A stretch of 64,000 nt of DNA from Sipunculus nudus (Eukaryota > Annelida > Sipuncula > Golfingiida > Sipunculidae): the NCBI GenBank assembly GCA_026874595.1, contig CM049316.1, forward strand, positions 2,420,001 to 2,484,000, read 5' to 3'. Positions 37,601-46,600 of this stretch are shown here, piece after piece. A program made the position numbers and the translations under genes. The notes under the pieces were generated by a model. The model was given only the letters and a program-made list of their open reading frames with translations, was not told the origin of the DNA and ran no database searches. Position 1 is the first letter of the stretch. The number at the start of each line of letters is the position of its first letter.

Positions 37601-40600
37601 TCAGTTTAAAGGTCACTTTTGTTTTTATTTTCAGGCCATCAATCTGTGTGAGTCAAATGTGCAGATCCATGTGTACCAGCTGCAGGAGGATGGCCCCGCC
37701 CAGGAGGAGCTGGATGACGAGGACTTGGCAGCTGCCAATCATTGGCTCCTCCCATCCACAGATTTTCAAGGCATCTGGGAGTCATTAGTGTTTGATAACA
37801 GCATTAAACAAATGGTGATTTACTGAGATTTATATCACTTTACATTTAATGAAGATTGAAGAATGATAAACTGATAACTTGTCAAGTGGTATTTATGAGT
37901 AATATTTTTTATCCCCTGTAATACATTTATTCATACGTATCATAATCATTATCAAATATAGGGACAGGAGAATATGTTATATTTCAAATGATAATATCAG
38001 TTGTTATTTATTTATTTGCCTACTGATTTTACTTTCTAATGAGTGAAGATGAAGATAACTTTACAAAAGGAATGATATATTATTATTCAGCCATCTAGAT
38101 TTCTGAATATAAAGTGTACTTGCCACTGCTTGGCTAAGAGTAATCTAGAAATCATTACCTATTGTTAATGCAAAGGAGCAAATCTATTGAGTTCCTTCAA
38201 GGTATTTTACCTTGAGAGGCAGATAGAGTTTGACCTGGGGAATATCTGTCCCACTGTTTAAAGCTTTAATCATCAGGCTGTATACCACCAAGGTGATCAT
38301 CAAGTTTACATTTAACCAATGTTTGGAAAAAACCCAAAGGATTTAAATTCACAGTTTCGTCTTTTATGACATTTTTAGTAATTTTAGTAATTTGATGATA
38401 AGCATGATTTGCCTCAGAGGATGTTGATTATAAATCTGTTGTCTTCTGAAAGTTGTTGCAGTACGTCTCCACCACCTTGTTGTTCTCAGATAAAGGAGTA
38501 GACAGCAATGTCATATCCTGGAACAGAGTGGTGTTATTACACGGTGAGTGTACACCTGCTTTGCTTACTTATATCAAGGAGTTTACAGGAAATATGGTGT
38601 TAAAACTTATGATTGTTTAAAAATTTATATTAAGTACTACCGAAGATAGTGGGTCTCGCGTTAGTTTACATTGGTGGTCTCCGGGAACTAACGAGCTGTT
38701 CCGAAGTCACGCCGAAGGGTGGTCTCTCGCGCTGAATCAATTAGCGCCGGGCTTATCAGCGGCATCTCTGTGTGCCATTGAGCAGCGAGTTTTATGACCC
38801 CCGTCAGCAACATCCGACACGGCCAGACTCTCACTTGATACTCCATCCCTGTAAACTCCTTGCTTATATATACCCAAATCAATAACCATGTACTGGTAGA
38901 TAAAGTCATTTCTTGGAAATGTTTTGAAAATTATCTTAACTATATTCAGATGGACAGTCATAGACTGCCATAACATTCATAACTGATGATTATAGAGATC
39001 AGTAGAACTTTTCATCCTCACTAGTGAGTGACACTTATCATCAGCAACTGACATAATATTTTTGTGTGGTACCTGGGTAAAGAATGATCCTATTTTACAG
39101 TAGCCAGATATTGGTGATTAAAGTTAAAAGATGTATTATCTGTAACAGTGCCATTCATGTGAGAGTGTTTGTATTTGATTTCACTGACAAAGCCGCATTA
39201 CTGTCTCACTGGATCGACTTGACTTGAGTCAACATGGTCACTACATACAGTGATCATTCTTGTGGAAATGACCCATAAGATGATAACATTACCCAGTGAG
39301 AAATCATGTGGATACTCCTTGCACATCATGGCAAAAGGTTAACACTAAAGTCTTATCAATCCTAATATATTCACAAAGCTTACTTCAATCAATTTTAGAA
39401 TAATACAGAAATACTTTATATACATACTGTATATAAAAATATAATAATATAGAAATAACATATATGTATATCTCAGTTTACATGTGTAATCTTGTAAATC
39501 TTGCAGCTCTATAATCTGAGGATTTTTGCATTATACAAAAAAAGAATTATATATAATTAATATACTCTACACTTTGCCAATACACATCCCCTTGTCACTG
39601 TACTTTCTTCGTAGATAGATTCTGTACTTCCTTGTCACATCTCCGTGCCCTTATCGGACCGTGACAGGTTCATAGTTTCTCGTAACTGCTCATGGAGTTG
39701 CCATTCTGCATTCACACTAAGACACTGATGTAGAGGACACCTTTCATGATTATGGGTCTACTGCTAGTACATTGTAGTATACTGATTGTAAGTTATTTTG
39801 AATTGCATTGCAGGACCTCCAGGGACAGGGAAAACCTCGCTGTGTCGAGCCTTGGCCCAGAAATTATGTATCTACCTCTCTGATCGCTATAGTTATGGTC
39901 AGCTGATTGAAATCAACAGTCATAGTCTTTTCTCCAAATGGTTCTCTGAGGTAAGTCATGAACATTTACAGTTTTATGACTTCAGGATATATATTAAGTT
40001 CAGCTGACTTTCAGTAATTGTGGAATCAGGAACGGGTCTTTGCCAGTTGTTCTGTTGCAGATTTCTGTGCTAGTACAACTTTCAGAACATCATTAAAGTA
40101 GTTACTGTTACAATCAATAAGGAATACTTTATTAACTGCTGCATCGTAACATTTAGATAAAATGTCAAATTCTAGCATACATCATCCAGCAACCTTTGAG
40201 GAATACAAGGCCAACCAATTCTTAAAAGTGTCACTAACATGAAATATCACTACTGATGGTCTTCTTTAAAAAAAAAACGCCAAATAAATTGTGATTTTTC
40301 ATGATGGTGTATATGGCATGCTTCCTTGTAAAGATTTAGATTGTTCCTTTGTATACATGTACTTCATTGTTATTTGCCCAATGATCAAGCTGAGTGTCTT
40401 TTGCCATGGGTCGTTAAGAAAGGACCTGATATATAGATATAGATACAGATATAGATTTAATTGTGTGCTGCAGAGTGGGAAGCTGGTGATGAAGATGTTT
40501 CAGAAGATCCAGGAACTTGTAGATGATCCTGAGGCTCTGGTCTGTGTTCTTATTGATGAGGTATTTATTCCATTTAATCATATTCAAAATTATGTATCCT

Positions 40601-43600
40601 AACCATGGGGTAGACATATGGGGTTTGGTCTGTCTTCTGCATCGTCTGTGTGGATTCATGTGAATGGAATAACTTTTAAACCAATCAAACTTTTTTTCAT
40701 GAAATTTAAAGTTTTAACTATTTGTACCAATATCTCCAATAATTTGAAAGCTATTTACCTTGACCCCCATCTTCAAGGTCAGATACTGGTAAGGGGAAAT
40801 AAAATAATTTTGTGAATCCTATTAGTTTGAAATATTGCATATTTTTGGCTCAGATTTGATACACAAGCTCTTTTGACCAAGTTCTTGGGTGATTGTAGAG
40901 ATTGACAATCAAGGAATTTGAAAACCTGTCACCTTGAACATGAAGGTCAAATCTTTGAGGTCAAATCTGTGGAAAAATATGATTTTTGTAAACACTACTT
41001 TTGAAATAGTGCTTCTAATTTGGGAAAGGGACCCATGGAGAGGGGAGGCATATTTCTTTTTTTTTGTGACTGCAAAAAACGAATTCATTCTTGTTTTGTT
41101 CTGATATATTTCAGTTCTGTGTCACAGTTTGAACATCTGATTGGTCTTCATGTAAAAATTAAAATAGTTAATTACTACCTTTGGTTCCATTTCACAGGCA
41201 GACATATTGTTATGGAGCACAGATTGAATGATAAAAGAGAAAGTCAGTCTCTCAGTATTAATATAAATTTTTAGGGTTTGCCTTATGCATGCTATATGTA
41301 AATATATTTATAAATCATGCCAGCCATACTCTATTTTTTATTAAGATATTCTTTCAAGATATTGATAAGAACACCCAACAGGCTTGTCAAAATCCCTGTC
41401 TGTATTGTTGTCCAGGCTGAAATGTTTTAAAATAGATTACGTTACATAATGTAGATAATTTTATTGTTTTCTTTTTAATTAAATCAGTTTACCTTCTGAT
41501 AGAATGTGAAACTTGTATTGTGCAGTGTTGTATTTCTACACAAATTAAGAAGAAATTACTGGTGGAATTTTATGATTTGATATCTGTACAGGTGGAGAGT
41601 TTAACAGCAGCCAGGAAATCCAGTATGTCAGGGACAGATCCATCAGATGCCATCAGGGTGGTGAACGCACTCCTCACTCAGATAGACCAAATTAAAAAGT
41701 AATTCATTGTAAACTTACTTTCATAATACTGACTGTGTTACATATATTTTTGTAATATGACACAGCAGTATGCCGCTCTCAAGCAGTTGCTCTGACAGAA
41801 TTGATCTCCTCCGTTGATGAAATTGGAAACAAAAAAAGCAACCAGTATGTTGAAATATTTTAAAGCTAGTCATCTTTACTTCAGATCTCAGAGTAGTACC
41901 TTTGTAGATGGTTTGTCAATACTAAGTTCCATTTTGTTTTAATAAAGCTCAGTTTTTCAATAAATAGAATTTGGATAAATTAAATTTATTAGTGCATTAC
42001 AGCACCCTGACATGCCCCGTACTTTCAGTCAAATCATATTCTTTTTTTAAATTTTGTTTGTGTGAAGGTCATTAGAGGGGTATGTTGACATGTAAAATTA
42101 TATTCTCCTGGTCATATTCATAATTCATCCAAGTGATGACAGTGGAACGAAGAAAGAGAATATGAGAATTAAAGGGATCAGCAATTTTTACACTAGTGCA
42201 TTAGGGGAGACACAACATCTAAGTGTTGATAGGTAATGATGAAAATTGAAAATTTTTTTGTCATTAATCATATCATTTTGTTGTTTTATTATTTCAGTAT
42301 CATATCTGTTCTCACAGTCATATTTTTTATTTTTCTTATTTTCTTGTAGGAACCCTAATGTGATAATTTTAACAACATCTAACATCACCGGTGCCATAGA
42401 TCTAGCCTTTGTAGACAGAGCTGATATAAAACAATATATAGGACTGCCTACAGCACCTGCCATTTATAAGATATATCAGTCCTGTCTGGCAGAGCTCATG
42501 AGGGTAAGTACGCCTTGTTTATCCTGTCTGACTGAGTTTGTTAGGGTAAATGCAAATTGTTTGTCCTGTCTGTCTTAGCTCATTAGGGAAAGTGCACATT
42601 GTTTGTCATGTCTGGATTAGCTCTTTAGGGTTAGTGCACATTGTTTGTCATGTCTGGATTAGTTCTTTAGGGTAAGTGCACATTATATGTCCTGTCTGGA
42701 TTAGCTCATTAGGGTAAGTGCACCTTGTATGTCCTATCTGGATTAGCTCTTTAGGGTAAGTACACATTGTTTGTCCTGTCTGGATTAGTTCTTTAGGGTA
42801 AGTACACATTGTATGTCCTGTCTGGATTAGCTCAATAGGGTAAGTGCACCTTGTATGTCCTATCTGGTTTAGTTCTTTAGGGTAAGTGCACATTGTTTGT
42901 CTGGTCAGTCTTATCTAATGAGGGTAAGTGCACATTGCTGGTCCTGTATGGATTAGCTCTTTAAGGTAAGTGCACATTACTTGTCCTTTCTGGATTAGTT
43001 CTTTTAGGGTAAGTGCACCTTGTATGTCCTGTCTGTATTAGCTCTTTTGGGTAAGTGCACATTGTTTGTCCTGTCTGGATTAGCTCATTAAGGAAAGTGC
43101 ACATTGTTTGTCCTTTCTGGATTAGTTCTTTAGGGTAAGTGCGCATTGTTTGTCCTGTCTGGATTAGTTCTTAGGGTAAGTGCACATTGTTTGTTCGGTC
43201 AGTCTTAGCTAATGAGGGTAAGTGCACATTGTATGTCCTTTCTGGATTAGTTCTTTAATGTAAGTGCACCTTGTATGTCCTGTCTGGATTAGCTCTTTAG
43301 GGTAAGTGCACATTGTATGTCCTGTCTGGCTTAGTTCATGATGGTAAGTGTATATTGTCATTCCTGTTGAGTACATAAGTGCACATTGTTTGTCCTGTCT
43401 GGATTAGCTCATTAAGGATAGTGCACATTGTTTGTCCTTTCTGGATTAGTTCTTTAGGGTAAGTGCACATTGTTTGTCCTGTCTGGATTAGTTCTTTAGG
43501 GTAAGTGCACATTGTTTGTCTGGTCTGTTATAGCTAATGAGGGCAAGTGCACATTGCTGGTCCTGTCTGGATTAGCTCTTTAGGGAAAGTGCACATTGTT

Positions 43601-46600
43601 TGTCATGTCTGGATTAGCTCTTTAGGTAAAGTGCACATTGTTTGTCCTGTCTGGATTAGTTCTTTAGGGTAAGTGTGCCTTGTGCCCTGTTTGGATTAGC
43701 TCTTTAGGGTAAGTGCACATTGTTTGTCCTGTCTGGATTAGCTCTTTACGGTAAGTGCACCTTGTATGTCCTGTCTGGATTAGCTCTTTAGGGCAAGTGC
43801 AAATTGTATGTCCTGTCTGGCTAAGCTCATAATGGTAAGTGTATATTGTCATTCCTGTTGAGTACATAAGGGTAATTAACTGTATGATTAAGGGCAAGAG
43901 TAAGGCAGTGTAATATTCAGTTTTGAAAAGCTTAATTTTACTTTCCGTTTCATAAAAAGGACACTGGAATATCTTAAAATTGATAAGTTTCTTTTATTAG
44001 TTTCTTTCACAGATTTTTTTTTATAAATGAGCAACTTTCTACTCCAAAAGTCCATAATGTAAGTCCATAATGTAAAGGTATCATGATTCCACCACATGCA
44101 TCTTAAAATACATTTCTTCCATTATGGCACAATTCACAATTTTACCTGTTTTTAACGTGAGGGTGAGTTTCTTACCAAGGTCTCTCACTGTGTAAGATAA
44201 CATCACAACCTAACAGACTTGATTTTTTTGCATTTTCTTTAGACCGGACTGATCCGTCCTACAGAACAGATTCTGACCCTCAAGACCCTCCAGATGATGC
44301 AGCTGACGGAGAACGATGCTACAAGACTCAGCCTCCGGCTCCGGGAAGCAGCCATGTATGTATACAGTATCTCATTGTATCCCCCAAAACAAAGTTTTGC
44401 GGACACTATGTTTTATTACGTAAACATAATTGTGAGCTGTTTCTGTATTAATGAGAATTTTCTCTGTTAAAGTTTATACGCCAGAGTAGGCCAACCAAAA
44501 ATTTTCCCTTATTGGGGCTATTATCGCCCATCCCGCCTCGTTCCCGTGTATCTAGGTCACACTTCCGTTTTCTGTAATCACATTTTTCTTTTGGCGTCAG
44601 CCATGATGGACGTGCGATCCATTCTGCGCGATTCGTCCACTGTTTTGGTTTGTACAGTCGAGTTTGCCAACTGAACTGTAAGCTGTGTTCTTTTCCCTTC
44701 CCGCCATGGAGAACCCCACTTATTGTGTTTCTTGTGGTTCCTTAATCCCTGCTTGGGATTCCCACCCCACTTGTTTCAATTGCCGTTCAAACAATGACTC
44801 CTGCGGGGGTCTGGCAGATCCCTGTTTCTACTGTCAAACATGGTCTTCGGACAAGTGGGCATTGTTTCATGATTGGTTACATTCCCCAGTAGTTGGGGGT
44901 TCCCCTTCCACGCTTCCTTTATCTGGTCCTGTGGTTGCCTCCGGGGGGGGGGGGGGGATCCTACCCTGGGTGAACGCAACAAGGCAGTGTTAGATTTTGC
45001 TCGTCCCTGAAGTCGGATCTAGACGCTTCGTCTAGACCTGAGTCAGTTCGCCCGGCGGCCTCGCCTGTTCCCCCGGTGCTTTCCCCCAGGCCGTTGTCTT
45101 TGCCCCCGGCCCCTCACCGGCTTCCTTCCTTATCCCCTGGGCCACCCAGGGCCGTTCCTGGTGTGTAGGTAAGAGAGTCTGTCCCTCCTGTATCCCTTTC
45201 CTTTCAGCAGCCCTCGCTTCCGGTGTCTCCGGCTGCTCCGTTCGGCCGTTCCCGTCTGCTGTGCCGCCTGCGGCTCTGGTTCCTGTGGCTTCCCGGGTGG
45301 TTCCTGCTGCTGACACGCCCTCGGCTTCTATTTTTCAGCCTCAGGTCGTTCCGGCTCCTAGGGTTTCCCTCGATCCCCCTTCCCAGCGTCCCCGTCTTCT
45401 CATTCTGCCGATCCCGCCCTGGCACAAGATCAGTGGTCGGAGATCGTGCTACAACACCAGGCTTGGCGTATGCGCAAATCTGCGCTACTGGATCTCGTTG
45501 CTACCTCCACTCAGGAGGCCCAACCCGAAGTTCCGTTGTTTACAACCTCGGGCTTCCACGGCGTCAGCGGCGGGTTCTTATTTGAATCCGGCCCCCTTCA
45601 ATCGCCTTCTTCCACGCCCGCCGTGTGTATGGAGCTCACCGCTCACACGGTTGATCTCTTACATGAGCACCACGCTGTGGTCTCGGGGTCACGATCTACC
45701 AATACTGGGGCCCCGCTCCCGCCGGGTTCTGATAAACCTTGGTCCCCCGGTACCCTGTGGAATTCCCGTGGGTACCGCGCTACCTGCTTTAATCGTCTGA
45801 TCCCCTTTCCCGATCATCTGGATATTCCGTTGGCGCCGATGCGTCTTGAGTCTGGCCTTGAACAGCCGTTCGCGGATGGTAAATCCTTGTTTCCTTCGTC
45901 TGCCCTGTTCTCCGATCGTCAACTGTCAGATTTGGAGGGGCTCGGTTGGCAGGCGGCCGGGATGGTAAACGACTTACAGGCTGTTACTAGCCTGCTCGCC
46001 GTCTCTCCTGACTCGCCCACGCTTAATGACATATGGCAGGCTTCTGTCCATACCTGTGCTGAGCTGCAACAGGTTGTCTGGCGGCTTGTTGAAAATTGTA
46101 TTTTGTTACGCCGCTCGGCTTGCCTTCAATCTTTAAAACACTTGAAACCAGAACTAACACAAGCGGAGTTGACTGAGCTTTACTCTCAACCTTTCACCGG
46201 CTCCCTTCTGCGCCATCTGCGCCCTCTTTTTGACCGCCTTGAAGCGCTCAGATCGTCAGATTAGCCTCTATTGCGCCCCGGCCGTCCTTCGGCGTCCCAC
46301 GGTCTCGCCCTTCTGGTGTGGCTCCCGCTTCGGCTCGTCGCGCTCCTGCTCAGTCTTCCTGTCCTTCCGGCCGTACCAGCCGTTCACAGCCATTTCGTGG
46401 TCGTTCCTCCAAGCGGGGCTCGACCAAGAAATGACTCATTCGATCCGGTCGGCGCTCGTCTCAGCGCCCATTTTCCCGCTTGGGCGGGCATCACGTCACA
46501 TCGGTTAGTTCTCAGCACCATAAAGTTCGGTTTCCGTCTTACGTTTTTGCACGATCCTCCAGTCACCCTGCACCCATTCTACACTCCACCTCCGTCGGAT

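Noticed and set aside
38688-38976. Minus-strand frames in the GC-rich part of TRIP13 intron 4
   Set aside because: They are short, match no recognised family, and lie inside a small inverted-repeat element.
42648-43146. Minus-strand frames with a repeated [13 protein letters not shown] peptide, which could suggest a repeat protein
   Set aside because: They are the by-product of a 42-bp intronic minisatellite whose period is divisible by three; there is no start context, splice signals or domain.
42478-43870. A regular repeat array that might be taken for CRISPR
   Set aside because: Units are contiguous 42-mers without unique spacers, lie in a eukaryotic intron, and derive from an exon end.
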